NCBI GenBank assembly: GCA_037446355.1
Contig: JBBIIT010000015.1
Coordinates: 1-61,860 of the forward strand
Direction: 5' to 3'
Source: Roseiarcus sp037446355
GTDB taxonomy: Bacteria > Pseudomonadota > Alphaproteobacteria > Rhizobiales > Beijerinckiaceae
DNA length: 61,860 nucleotides
Shown: one piece after another, positions 44,022-52,657 of the stretch
How positions within the stretch are numbered: position 1 is the stretch's first letter
Layout of the letters: the number at the start of each line of letters is the position of its first letter
Notes under the pieces: model-generated
Databases searched by the model: none
Seen by the model: only the letters and a program-made list of their open reading frames with translations
What the model was told of the DNA's origin: nothing
Translations under genes and position numbers: made by a program

Positions 44022-47000
44022 GGCGTCGCCGTCACCGCCGCGCGCGGATAGGACTCGGAACTACGCTTGGTCGACTTCAAAGTTCTATACACCACCGGAA
44101 CGAAAATCAGCGTCGCCATGGTCGCGAACAACAGTCCGCCAATGACGGCGCGAGCGAGCGGCGCATTCTGTTCGCCGCCTTCGCCGACGCCGAGCGCCAT
44201 CGGCACCATGCCTAGGATCATCGCGCCGGCCGTCATCAGCACGGGGCGCATACGGGTATAGCCGGCGAGAATCGCGGCGGTCGCCTTGTCGTCGCCCTGC
44301 TCCATTCGGTAATTGGCGAAACTGACGACCAGAATGCTGTTGGCGGCCGTGAGGCCGATGGTCATCAGCGACCCCATGAGCGCGGGAACGCTGATATGCG
44401 TCTGCGTCAGGAATAGCATCCAGATAATTCCGCACATCGTGAACGGAACCGCCGCCAGCACGATCACCGGATCGATCCAGCTTTGGAAGTTGATAACCAG
44501 CACCAGATAGACCAGGACCACCGCCAGCGCGATGCCGGAGAACAGGCCATTGAAGCTCTCGCGCATCGTCTCGATCTGGCCGCTCAGCGTCACGGACGTC
44601 GAGGGCTTGGCGAGCGCCCGGTCCTTGTCGATGACCTTTTCGATCTCGACGCCCGCGGACGCAAGGTCGCGTCCCTGGACGTTCGCGTGAACGTCGAAAA
44701 CCGGACGGATGTTGATTTGCGAAGCCACCAGCGGAGATTCCGTGCGGCCAAATTTCGCGACGTCGGCGAGCAGTTCCCCGGTCCCCGCATCGCCCGTGGC
44801 CTTCACCGGCATCGTCTTGAGATCGGGAAGCCCCGAGATATTGTACGTCGGCATCTGAGCGACGAGGAAATAGCTCACTCCGGTATTGGGATTGACCCAG
44901 AAGTTCGGGGCCGATTGCAAGCTCGAATTGGTCGTCACCAGCACGTTGGTGGCGATCGCGGACTGGTCGACCCCGGCTTGTTGGGCGAGCGCGCGATCGA
45001 CGTCGATCGTCAACGCGGGAGCATTGGGCACCTGGAACACATGGGAATCGACCAGACCCGGGATCTTGGCGACATCGCTGGCGATTTTCTGGGCGAGTTT
45101 GTAGTTGGCCTCCGCCTCCGGACCCGTGACGCGGATATCGATCGGCGCCGGCTGCCCGAAGTTGAGCACCTGTTTGACGATGTCGGCCGGCTGAAAGAAG
45201 AAACTGAGCGAGGGGAACGCCTTGGGTAGTTCGCGACGCAGGTCGGCGACATGCGCGTCGGTCGGCGTGTGCTCCTTCTTCAACGAAATGAGAATTTCGC
45301 CGTCCATCGGCCCGACCGTCGCCGAGTCGCTCAAAGCGATGTTCACGCCGCTATAAGGCAGGCCGATGTTGTCGAGAATAGTCTCGACCTGCCCGGGACC
45401 GATGATCGAGCGAATCTTGTCCTCGACTTCGGCGAAGTAGCGCTGGGTGGTTTCGATTCGCGATCCGGCGGGGGCGCGCACGTGCAGCCGCATCTCGCCT
45501 GCGTCGACGTCAGGGAAAAAGTCCTCGCCGAGGCTCGGGAACAAAGGCAGCGAAACCGCGATAAGCGCCAGGAACGACAAGGCGACGATCCCCGAGCGAC
45601 TGAGCGAGAAGGTCAGATTGTTGCGATACGCCTCGCGGAAATTATGGAAGCGGAATTCAAAACCATGGTGAAATCTGGTGAAGAACCCCTGCTTCTCGTA
45701 GGGAACCTCGACATGCGCGGCGTGCGCTTCGACGGTCGAGCGCATCAGATACTGGAACAGCACCGGCACCAATGTGAAGGACAACGCCAGACTCGCGATC
45801 AACGCGATGATGACCGACAGCGATAGCGGCGAGAACAGATATTTCGCCGTCCCTTGCAGCAGGAACACTGGAACGAACACGATGCAGATCGAGATCGTCG
45901 AAAGCATCGTCGGCACGGCGACTTCACCGCAGCCGTTCACGACCGCTTCACGCAGTCCACGCCCTTCCGAAAGATTACGCTCGATATTCTCGATCACGAC
46001 CGTGCCGTTGTCGACCAGAATGCCGACCGCGAGCGCGAAGCCGCCGAGCGTCATCGTGTTGAACGTCTGGCCGAGCAGATACATCATCAGAATGGCGCTT
46101 ATGATCGCGAGGGGGATCGTCGCCAGAATGATGAGCGTCAGGCGCCAGTTGCCCAGGAACAGCAAAATCATCATGGCGGTGAGCCCGCCCGCCATCATGC
46201 CGCCCATGAGAACGCTGTTGATCGCGGCGCGCACGAACACGGATTGATCGAAAATCGCCTGCACCTTCACGTCCGAGGGCAGCAACCGGGCGATTTCGGG
46301 CAGAGTATTGCGGATGCCGTCAATCACGGCGAGCGTCGAAACGCCTTCGGTCTTACGGATCGTGACCAGCGCGCCCGGCGTTCCGTCGACGCTGACCGAA
46401 TTCCATTGGGTTTGGTGCCCATCGTGCACATGCGCGACGTCGCCGATGAACACCGTGCGGCCGCCGATCTCTTTGATCGGATATCGGTTGATCGCGGCGA
46501 CCACATCGGGGCTGTTATTCATCAACAGCGTGTAATCGGTCGGTCCGATCTTTACGTCGCCGGACGGCAGAATGACGTTCTGCTTTTGCAGCGCTTCGCT
46601 GACGTCGGCAGGCGTCAGCCCGCGAGCCTCCAGCGCCGCCGGATCGACGTCGACCATCATCACTCGGGGCGAGCCGCCGTAGGGATAGGGCACCGAGGCC
46701 CCGCGCACGACGGCGAGGCTGGGGCGAATGATGTTCTGGCCGAAGTCGTTGAGCTTCGTGTCGGATTGGGCGGGACTGGATATGCTGAGCTGGATGACCG
46801 GCACGTCGGTCGCGCCGTAACGCAGCACGAGCGGCGGCGTGATATTGCGCGGCATCGACTTCAGAATGACCAGCGCGCTGCTCGACAATTGCGCGATCGC
46901 GCGGGTGACATCGGCGCCCTCATGCAAATAGACCTTCAGAACGCCGACGCCGGTGTAGGACGTCGACTCGATTCGCGAGATATCGTCGACGATCGAAGCC

Positions 47001-47212
47001 AGTTGCGTTTCGTGCAACGTGAGAATGCGGTTCTGGATATCCTCTGGGCTCATGCCGCTGTAAGTCCAGACGACGCTGACCACGGGGATATCGATCTCGG
47101 GAAAGATGTCGATCGGCATACGCAGCGCCGCGCCGACGCCCATGATGCAGATCACCATCAACATCGCGAGGATCGTATAGGGACGCCTGAGGGAAAAATC
47201 CGCTAGAGACAT
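44018..47212 (-). CDS. RND efflux inner-membrane permease
   Basis: 1064 residues, the usual size of an AcrB/MexF-like proton-driven pump. It starts SLADFSLRRPYTILAMLMVI and has two sets of membrane segments around two large periplasmic loops. The proton-relay helix reads LAVGILVDNGTVVIENIER: the first relay Asp is present, but the second position is Asn where AcrB-type pumps have Asp. It is the first gene of the five-gene efflux operon (permease, adaptor, outer-membrane factor, regulator, sensor). The exported compound is unknown. The ATG at 47212 is chosen over upstream in-frame codons because the conserved sequence begins there. Confidence 0.93.
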   Translation of the reverse strand: MSLADFSLRRPYTILAMLMVICIMGVGAALRMPIDIFPEIDIPVVSVVWTYSGMSPEDIQNRILTLHETQLASIVDDISRIESTSYTGVGVLKVYLHEGADVTRAIAQLSSSALVILKSMPRNITPPLVLRYGATDVPVIQLSISSPAQSDTKLNDFGQNIIRPSLAVVRGASVPYPYGGSPRVMMVDVDPAALEARGLTPADVSEALQKQNVILPSGDVKIGPTDYTLLMNNSPDVVAAINRYPIKEIGGRTVFIGDVAHVHDGHQTQWNSVSVDGTPGALVTIRKTEGVSTLAVIDGIRNTLPEIARLLPSDVKVQAIFDQSVFVRAAINSVLMGGMMAGGLTAMMILLFLGNWRLTLIILATIPLAIISAILMMYLLGQTFNTMTLGGFALAVGILVDNGTVVIENIERNLSEGRGLREAVVNGCGEVAVPTMLSTISICIVFVPVFLLQGTAKYLFSPLSLSVIIALIASLALSFTLVPVLFQYLMRSTVEAHAAHVEVPYEKQGFFTRFHHGFEFRFHNFREAYRNNLTFSLSRSGIVALSFLALIAVSLPLFPSLGEDFFPDVDAGEMRLHVRAPAGSRIETTQRYFAEVEDKIRSIIGPGQVETILDNIGLPYSGVNIALSDSATVGPMDGEILISLKKEHTPTDAHVADLRRELPKAFPSLSFFFQPADIVKQVLNFGQPAPIDIRVTGPEAEANYKLAQKIASDVAKIPGLVDSHVFQVPNAPALTIDVDRALAQQAGVDQSAIATNVLVTTNSSLQSAPNFWVNPNTGVSYFLVAQMPTYNISGLPDLKTMPVKATGDAGTGELLADVAKFGRTESPLVASQINIRPVFDVHANVQGRDLASAGVEIEKVIDKDRALAKPSTSVTLSGQIETMRESFNGLFSGIALAVVLVYLVLVINFQSWIDPVIVLAAVPFTMCGIIWMLFLTQTHISVPALMGSLMTIGLTAANSILVVSFANYRMEQGDDKATAAILAGYTRMRPVLMTAGAMILGMVPMALGVGEGGEQNAPLARAVIGGLLFATMATLIFVPVVYRTLKSTKRSSESYPRAAVTATP

Positions 47213-48232
47213 GCGTTGTTCCAAAGCCCTTCGCAAACCCGACGCGCGCTTCCGGCGCGCAGACGTTTTTCACCAACTTTTTTCCGGCGAGCGACTTTAC
47301 AGCTCTGCGTTCGCTCCAGCGGCGCGCCCCATAGCACGTAAAGACGACATTCGCGAGGTGGCGCCGCGTCGCTGGCGGGCTGCGGCGAATTTCGGGTCGG
47401 TCGGCAATTGGCGAGCAACGCGGTCGGAACAGGAATCACGAAAAGCGCTCAGCTAAATGAACCGGGCTCGCGTCGGCGCGCCCCGTCCGTTTCGCTGCGC
47501 TGGAACGCCGCAAGTCTATGCGAATCATTTCGTGAATTCCTATTATCAACTGTTGTATATTGTTTATTCTGCCGCGGACGTAACGCCGCTTCGCGGCGAT
47601 GCGGCCTTCCGTCCATCGATCGGCATTCGGCGCAGGGTGACAAATGCCGTTTCGAACTGTTCAACTCAATTAATATATAATTTAGGCGCACCGATCGCTG
47701 GCGAGAAAGCTTTGAACTCATTCGGAAACAAAGCTTCCGCGCAGTTGCGGGGCGGGCGGTCGCGAATGCGTAGCGATGTCCTGTCTCGCGCGTCAATTTC
47801 CAGCGCGCGGATCGCGTCGCGGAGGCGCCGAATCGCGAATTCTGCGCGGAGTCCGACCGACGGCGCGCGAGAGCAGCTTGGCGAACGGCGGTCGGCGGGT
47901 CGGGAAAGTCAAAGCCGATCGCGTTTGCTCGGATGGAAATCCGCGCGATCGAGAGCTTGGAGGCGCCAACCGGGCTAGATCGTCAAGATTTCGCCGATTT
48001 GGGCGGGATCGCTGCGCGACCTCGTCTGGGACTACCCGCCCAAGACGGCAGCCCACGAGGCTAAGAAGTCAGCGGCGCTGCAAAGCGCGCACCGGCCGAG
48101 GAATTCGCGGCAATGGGCTTTCCCAGGGGCGCCGCTACAGCGGACGCCAATTTCGCTTCTCGGAAATTCGGCTTTGAGGCCCCGGGCGAGACAAGACTCG
48201 ATCGGGCGCTTCGGCGCCGCGACTCCCCGTCG
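47213..48232. other. gene-poor kilobase between efflux operon and glnII
   Basis: No open frame with recognisable family features on either strand. It must contain the efflux operon promoter near 47213-47460. An A/T-rich patch (47530-47570 and 47665-47690) stands out. A 30-base inverted repeat, AAGCTTTG (47707-47714) and CAAAGCTT (47729-47736), lies just after the second patch. The remainder (about 47740-48230) is GC-rich and featureless to me. Confidence 0.5.
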
Positions 48233-48261
48233 AAAACGGCGTCGCCACATGGACGACGCCG
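48233..48261 (-). terminator. intrinsic terminator of glnII
   Basis: On the minus strand, CGGCGTCG, a 9-base loop and CGACGCCG are followed by TTTTC. The 8-bp stem starts 9 bases after the glnII stop codon and has no other gene to serve, so it is a convincing rho-independent terminator. Confidence 0.85.
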
Positions 48262-48270
48262 GGAGTAACG

Positions 48271-49305
48271 TCAGGCGGCCGCCTTCTTGGCGGTCGGCGC
48301 CGAGGCGATCGTCTTAAGGATTTGCGAGGCGATCTGGTAGGGGTCGCCTTGGCTGTTTGGCCGACGATCCTCTAGATAGCCTTTGTAGCCGTTGTTGACG
48401 AAGCTGTGGGGCACGCGGATCGACGCGCCGCGGTCGGCGACGCCATAGCTGAACTGGTGGATCGAGGCGGTCTCGTGCTTGCCGGTCAGGCGCATGTGGT
48501 TGTCCGGGCCATAGACTGCGATGTGGTCCGCGCGCGCGGTTTCGAAGGCCTTCATCAACGCCTCGAAATATTCCTTTCCGCCCGTTTCACGCATGTACGC
48601 AGTAGAGAAGTTCGCGTGCATCCCCGAACCGTTCCAATCCGTGTCGCCGAGCGGCTTGCAGTGGAACTCGATGTCGACGCCGTATTTCTCGGTCAGACGA
48701 AGGAGAAGGTAACGCGCCATCCACATGTCGTCGGCGCACTTCTTGGAGCCCTTGCCGAAAATCTGGAACTCCCACTGCCCCTTTGCGACCTCAGCATTAA
48801 TGCCTTCGTGGTTGATGCCGGCCGCGAGGCAAGCATCGAGGTGCTCCTCCGTGATCTTTCGGGCGACGTCGCCGACATTCTTGTAGCCGACGCCGGTGTA
48901 ATAGGGGCCTTGCGGCGCGGGATAGCCCGACGACGGGAAGCCGAGCGGCCGGCCGTCCTTGTAAAAGAAATATTCCTGTTCGAACCCGAACCAGGCGCCG
49001 GCGTCGTCGAGGATCGTCGCGCGCTTGTTCGAAGCGTGCGGGGTCTTGCCGTCCGGCATCATCACTTCGCACATGACCAGTACGCCGTTCGTGCGTTCGC
49101 TATCGGGATAGACGGCGACGGGCTTCAGCACGCAGTCGGAGCTGTGGCCCTCAGCCTGCATCGTCGACGAACCGTCGAAACCCCAGAGTGGGAGCTGCTC
49201 CAGGGTCGGGAAACTCGCGAATTCCTTGATCTGCGTCTTACCGCGCAGGTTCGGCGTAGGCGTGTAGCCGTCCAGCCAGATGTACTCCAATTTGTACTTT
49301 GTCAT
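48271..49305 (-). CDS. glnII: glutamine synthetase II (eukaryote-type)
   Basis: 344 residues, the GSII size, not the roughly 470 of GSI. Diagnostic segments are YIWLDGYTPTPNLRGKT, PLWGFDGSSTMQAEGHSSD, the metal-binding WFGFEQEYFFYKDGRPLGFP, QWEFQIF and NGSGMHANFST. It makes glutamine from glutamate, ammonia and ATP in the cytoplasm. The ATG at 49305 has GAGGG upstream. A sigma-54 promoter 74 bases upstream and two NtrC-like sites indicate induction on nitrogen limitation. The divergent small gene at 49589 encodes a GstI-like protein, known in Rhizobium to inhibit GSII translation. A strong terminator follows the gene. Confidence 0.95.
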   Translation of the reverse strand: MTKYKLEYIWLDGYTPTPNLRGKTQIKEFASFPTLEQLPLWGFDGSSTMQAEGHSSDCVLKPVAVYPDSERTNGVLVMCEVMMPDGKTPHASNKRATILDDAGAWFGFEQEYFFYKDGRPLGFPSSGYPAPQGPYYTGVGYKNVGDVARKITEEHLDACLAAGINHEGINAEVAKGQWEFQIFGKGSKKCADDMWMARYLLLRLTEKYGVDIEFHCKPLGDTDWNGSGMHANFSTAYMRETGGKEYFEALMKAFETARADHIAVYGPDNHMRLTGKHETASIHQFSYGVADRGASIRVPHSFVNNGYKGYLEDRRPNSQGDPYQIASQILKTIASAPTAKKAAA

Positions 49306-49378
49306 TGCGACCCTCTTGAAAAGCCCAACAGCCCGCCTGCGCTTCCTGTTCGACGCCGGCGACATCGCCCACCCGCGA

Positions 49379-49393
49379 GCATTTTTTGTGCCA
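49379..49393 (-). promoter_or_regulatory. sigma-54 (RpoN) promoter of glnII
   Basis: The minus strand reads TGGCAC-AAAAA-ATGC. The consensus is TGGCAC-N5-TTGC, so only one base differs; the essential GG and GC dinucleotides have the correct 10-base spacing. It lies 74 bases upstream of the glnII start, a normal leader length. Sigma-54 control of glnII with NtrC is established in rhizobia. Confidence 0.82.
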
Positions 49394-49454
49394 GCGTCAG
49401 GGAAATGGTCGCCGAGACCAAATCCGGCGCCGACAAATTCATCAGAATATTCCG

Positions 49455-49492
49455 TGCGTAAACTTTATGCATTTGTGCTCAATGTTTAGGCA
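49455..49492. promoter_or_regulatory. two tandem NtrC-like sites between glnII and gstI
   Basis: Two sites of the form TGC-N11-GCA, the core spacing of NtrC operators, lie at 49455-49471 (TGCGTAAACTTTATGCA, nearly a perfect palindrome) and 49476-49492 (TGC then GCA, with asymmetric interior). They are 21 bases apart, two helical turns, so bound dimers would lie on the same face. They are 60-100 bases upstream of the sigma-54 promoter. The first site is convincing; the second rests on its outer bases and the phasing. Confidence 0.55.
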
Positions 49493-49588
49493 ATCGCGGC
49501 AACCGCCATGCAGACATGCTAATATGGCGATCAAGTCGATTGCAATTCTCGATTCGGGTTCCAAAACTATGCGATAGGGAGGACATTG

Positions 49589-49783
49589 ATGCGCGCGAAT
49601 TCGTACCCACGATCCGCCAAGATTTATAAGTTCCCCGCGAAATCTTCCCAGAACATAGCTTGCTCGGGGCGGCTAGCACGGCCAACCCTAGGCCCGCGCC
49701 AGCCGCTGTTGGCGGTCGTCGAGTTCGGCGGTTGCTGGTATCACGACGCCGCCATTCAAGCTGACCCGACGACGAAATCCTAA
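49589..49783 (+). CDS. gstI: GstI-like small protein (DUF2735), glnII translation inhibitor
   Basis: 64 residues. The N-terminal MRANSYPRSAKIYKFP and the C-terminal block VVEFGGCWYHDAAIQAD match the small DUF2735/GstI proteins of Rhizobiales. The start is set by GGGAGGA six bases upstream. In Rhizobium leguminosarum, gstI is divergent from glnII and its product blocks glnII translation when nitrogen is sufficient; the same arrangement is present here, with shared regulatory sites in the 283 bases between the two starts. Function is inferred from family and position. Confidence 0.75.
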   Translation: MRANSYPRSAKIYKFPAKSSQNIACSGRLARPTLGPRQPLLAVVEFGGCWYHDAAIQADPTTKS

Positions 49784-49893
49784 TCGCGACCGCTTCGAAT
49801 CCTCGCGAGTCCGACAGTTGACGCGCGCGAAGCCAGCGCATTTACTTGATCCGCACGTATGCGCGTCCTCATCGTTCGGCATGGAGTTCACCG

Positions 49894-50097
49894 ATGAAAT
49901 TGCTCGCAATCGCGCTTATCGCGGCGACAGCCAATCTCGCGGCGATCGGCGGTGTTTCAGCCTATTCGTCTTCGTCCAAATCTTCCGCGAGGACCGCCGA
50001 AATATGCCGCGACAAGCTCGCGCTCAAGCACCTGAAGGGCAACGCCTACAAGGACGAGCGCGTTAAATGCATGAATGATCCGACCGGATATAACTGA
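49894..50097 (+). CDS. small secreted protein, function unknown
   Basis: 67 residues. A signal peptide (MKLLAIALIAATANLAAIGG, cleavage near VSA) precedes a short mature part with two cysteines: ICRDKLALKHLKGNAYKDER and VKCMNDPTGYN. The C...LKG.AYKDER..C spacing recalls PsiF-type repeats, but that resemblance is weak. A start further upstream (TTG at 49846) would destroy the signal peptide. It is followed by 237 bases of GC-rich sequence before ptsP. It is probably a real gene, with no assigned role. Confidence 0.6.
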   Translation: MKLLAIALIAATANLAAIGGVSAYSSSSKSSARTAEICRDKLALKHLKGNAYKDERVKCMNDPTGYN

Positions 50098-50334
50098 GAC
50101 GCCCGAGTGGACCGGATCGCCGGATGAGGGCCGCCGGGCGTAGGCCCGCTTTCGCGCGGGCGAGGGCTGAGGCGCGTCGCGCGCCCTGGCCGCGCCGCCC
50201 TTGCTCCCGCGTGCCCTTGCCGCGGGGCGAACTCTTTCCTATACGGCTCAGCTAGGCTTCGATCGCGCCGCGGAGCGCGTTCCAGCCAAGGGCGTGGCGT
50301 ATCGCATCCACGAGGCGAGGACAGGAACCCGTTT

Positions 50335-52599
50335 ATGCGCGCGCCGGGCGGACCGCGACTGTTGCTTCGACGGCTGCGCGAAGTCATGGCGGAGCCCGTC
50401 ACCGCGCAGGCTCGCCTCGACCGCATCGTCGTCCTGATCGCCTCCAACATGGTCGCCGAGGTCTGCTCGCTCTATGTCGCGCGCGCCGACGGGCCGCTGG
50501 AATTGTTCGCCACCGAGGGCCTCAACCGCGAGGCGGTGCATTTGACGACCATGCGGCCGGGCGAGGGGCTCGTCGGCTTGATCGCGGCGACCGCCGAGCC
50601 GTTGGCGCTCTCCGATGCGCAGGCCCACCCCGCCTTTTCCTACAAACCGGAGACGGGCGAAGAAATCTACCAGAGTTTCCTGGGCGTCCCGGTCTTGCGC
50701 AGTGGCGCGACGCTTGGCGTCCTAGTGGTGCAAAATCGCGCCCGTCGCGCCTACTCGGAAGAGGAGATCGAGGCGCTGCAAACGACCGCGATGCTTCTCG
50801 CCGAAATGATCGTTTCGGGGGAGTTGCAGGCGATCGCTGGTCAGCCCGCGGCGATCGGGCTGCGCCGCCCGACCTCGTTCAAGGGCGCGGCCATCGCCGA
50901 GGGCCTCGGTCTCGGCCACGCGGTGCTGCATCAGTCGCGCATCGTCGTCTCCAAGATCGTCGCCGACGACGTCAACAATGAGTTGACGCGCCTGGAGACG
51001 GCGATCGACGCGATGCGCGCCTCTGTCGACGAGATGATCGATCGCAACGACGACGGCGCGGCGGGCGAACATCGCGACGTGCTCGAAGCCTTCCGCATGA
51101 TCGCGCATGATCGCGGCTGGCTGCGGCGCCTTCGCGAAGCGGTGACGAGCGGCCTGACGGCCGAGGCGGCGGTCGAGCGCGTGCAGAACGACGCGCGCGC
51201 GAAGTTGCAGCGCCAAACCGACCCCTATTTGCGCGACCGGTTGCACGACCTGACCGACATCGCCAATCGGCTGCTGCATCAACTCGCGGGCCAAAGCCTC
51301 GTGCTGCTGCCCGAGGAACTGCCCGAGAATGCGATCCTCGTCGCTCGGTCGATGAGCCCGGCGGCGTTGCTCGACTACGATCGAGCGCGACTGCGCGGAC
51401 TGGTGCTCGACGAAGCCGGCGCATCCAGCCACATCGCCATCGTCGCGCGCGCGCTCGGCATTCCCGCCGTCAGCGATATTCCCAACATTTCCGAGATCGT
51501 CGAACAAGGCGATCCGCTGATCGTCGACGGCGTCACGGGCGAGGTGCATGTGCGCCCGCCGGCGGATCTCGAAGCGTCCTACGCGGAGAAGGCGCGCCTG
51601 CGCGCGCGCCGCCAGGATCGCTATCGCGCGTTGCGGGATACGCCCTGCGTAACGCTCGACGGCGTTCGCGTCGGGCTGCACATGAACGCCGGCCTGTTGA
51701 TCGATATGCCGCATCTGCACGAGACCGGCGCGGAATCGATCGGCCTGTTCCGGACCGAATTGCAGTTCATGCTCGCCGCGCGCTTTCCGCGTCTTTCGGC
51801 GCAAGAAAATCTTTATGCTTCCGTGCTCGACGTCGCCGGCGACCGCCCGGTGACGTTTCGTACGCTCGACATCGGCGGCGACAAGATTCTGCCGTATATG
51901 AAGGGTTTCGAGGAAGAGAATCCCGCGCTCGGCTGGCGCGCGTTGCGCATCGGCCTCGACCGCCCGGCATTGCTGCGCATCCAGCTGCGCGCCATGATTC
52001 ACGCGGCGGCGGGACGCGAATTGCGCGTGATGCTGCCGATGGTCTCGACGGCGGCTGAATATATCGCTGGACGGCGGATGCTCGATCGCGAACTCGAGTT
52101 TTGCCGACGTTGTCGGCGCGAGCCGCCGACCTCGGTGAAGCTTGGCGTGATGGTCGAAGTGCCGTCGCTTCTATGGCAGCTCGACGAACTTCTGCATCAC
52201 GCGGACTTCCTGTCTGTCGGCTCGAACGATCTGATGCAATATCTCTTCGCTGCCGACCGCGACAACAAGCGCGTCGCCAATCGCTTCGACGCTCTCTCGC
52301 CGAGCTTCCTGCGCGCGCTGCGCAGCATTGCGGAGGCGGGCGCGCGCCATACGGCGCCGGTTTCGCTTTGTGGCGAGATCGGCGGTCGCCCGCTGGAAGC
52401 GATGACGCTGATCGCGCTCGGCTACCGCGATCTTTCGATGTCCGCAGCCTCGATCGGTCCCGTGAAGGCGATGGCTCTCTCGCTCGACGCCGGCAAGGTG
52501 AGGCGCGAACTCGACACGCTGCTTGACGAAGGCGGCGGCGAACCTAGCCTGCGCGAGCCGCTGCGGGCGATCGCCGATCGCTTCGCCGTGCGCTTATAG
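50335..52599 (+). CDS. ptsP: PTS-Ntr enzyme I (phosphoenolpyruvate-protein phosphotransferase)
   Basis: 754 residues. An N-terminal GAF domain (about 1-165) begins near VTAQARLDRIVVLIASNMVA; the EI domains follow. The phosphohistidine is His366 in DEAGASSHIAIVARALGIP. The PEP-binding barrel has ESIGLFRTELQFM, GSNDLMQYLFAADRDN and the active-site Cys in VSLCGEIGGRPLE. It starts the nitrogen PTS relay EI-Ntr to NPr to EIIA-Ntr. In alphaproteobacteria it senses glutamine through the GAF domain, which fits the nearby glnII and gstI genes. The prfA gene starts 58 bases after its stop. Confidence 0.94.
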   Translation: MRAPGGPRLLLRRLREVMAEPVTAQARLDRIVVLIASNMVAEVCSLYVARADGPLELFATEGLNREAVHLTTMRPGEGLVGLIAATAEPLALSDAQAHPAFSYKPETGEEIYQSFLGVPVLRSGATLGVLVVQNRARRAYSEEEIEALQTTAMLLAEMIVSGELQAIAGQPAAIGLRRPTSFKGAAIAEGLGLGHAVLHQSRIVVSKIVADDVNNELTRLETAIDAMRASVDEMIDRNDDGAAGEHRDVLEAFRMIAHDRGWLRRLREAVTSGLTAEAAVERVQNDARAKLQRQTDPYLRDRLHDLTDIANRLLHQLAGQSLVLLPEELPENAILVARSMSPAALLDYDRARLRGLVLDEAGASSHIAIVARALGIPAVSDIPNISEIVEQGDPLIVDGVTGEVHVRPPADLEASYAEKARLRARRQDRYRALRDTPCVTLDGVRVGLHMNAGLLIDMPHLHETGAESIGLFRTELQFMLAARFPRLSAQENLYASVLDVAGDRPVTFRTLDIGGDKILPYMKGFEEENPALGWRALRIGLDRPALLRIQLRAMIHAAAGRELRVMLPMVSTAAEYIAGRRMLDRELEFCRRCRREPPTSVKLGVMVEVPSLLWQLDELLHHADFLSVGSNDLMQYLFAADRDNKRVANRFDALSPSFLRALRSIAEAGARHTAPVSLCGEIGGRPLEAMTLIALGYRDLSMSAASIGPVKAMALSLDAGKVRRELDTLLDEGGGEPSLREPLRAIADRFAVRL

Positions 52600-52657
52600 C
52601 GGGCGCGCCGCCAGCCTTTCGCCGCCTGCCTCAAAACACTTGTTCGATCGCAACGAA

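Noticed and set aside
45854..47206. 450-codon plus-strand frame opposite the RND permease
   Set aside because: Its composition (rich in His, Arg, Asp) is that of a shadow frame, and the opposite strand encodes a clear permease.
50144..50161. Hairpin GCCCGC-TTTCGC-GCGGGC after the small secreted protein gene
   Set aside because: Only a 6-bp stem and no T tract; such stems are frequent by chance in this GC-rich sequence.
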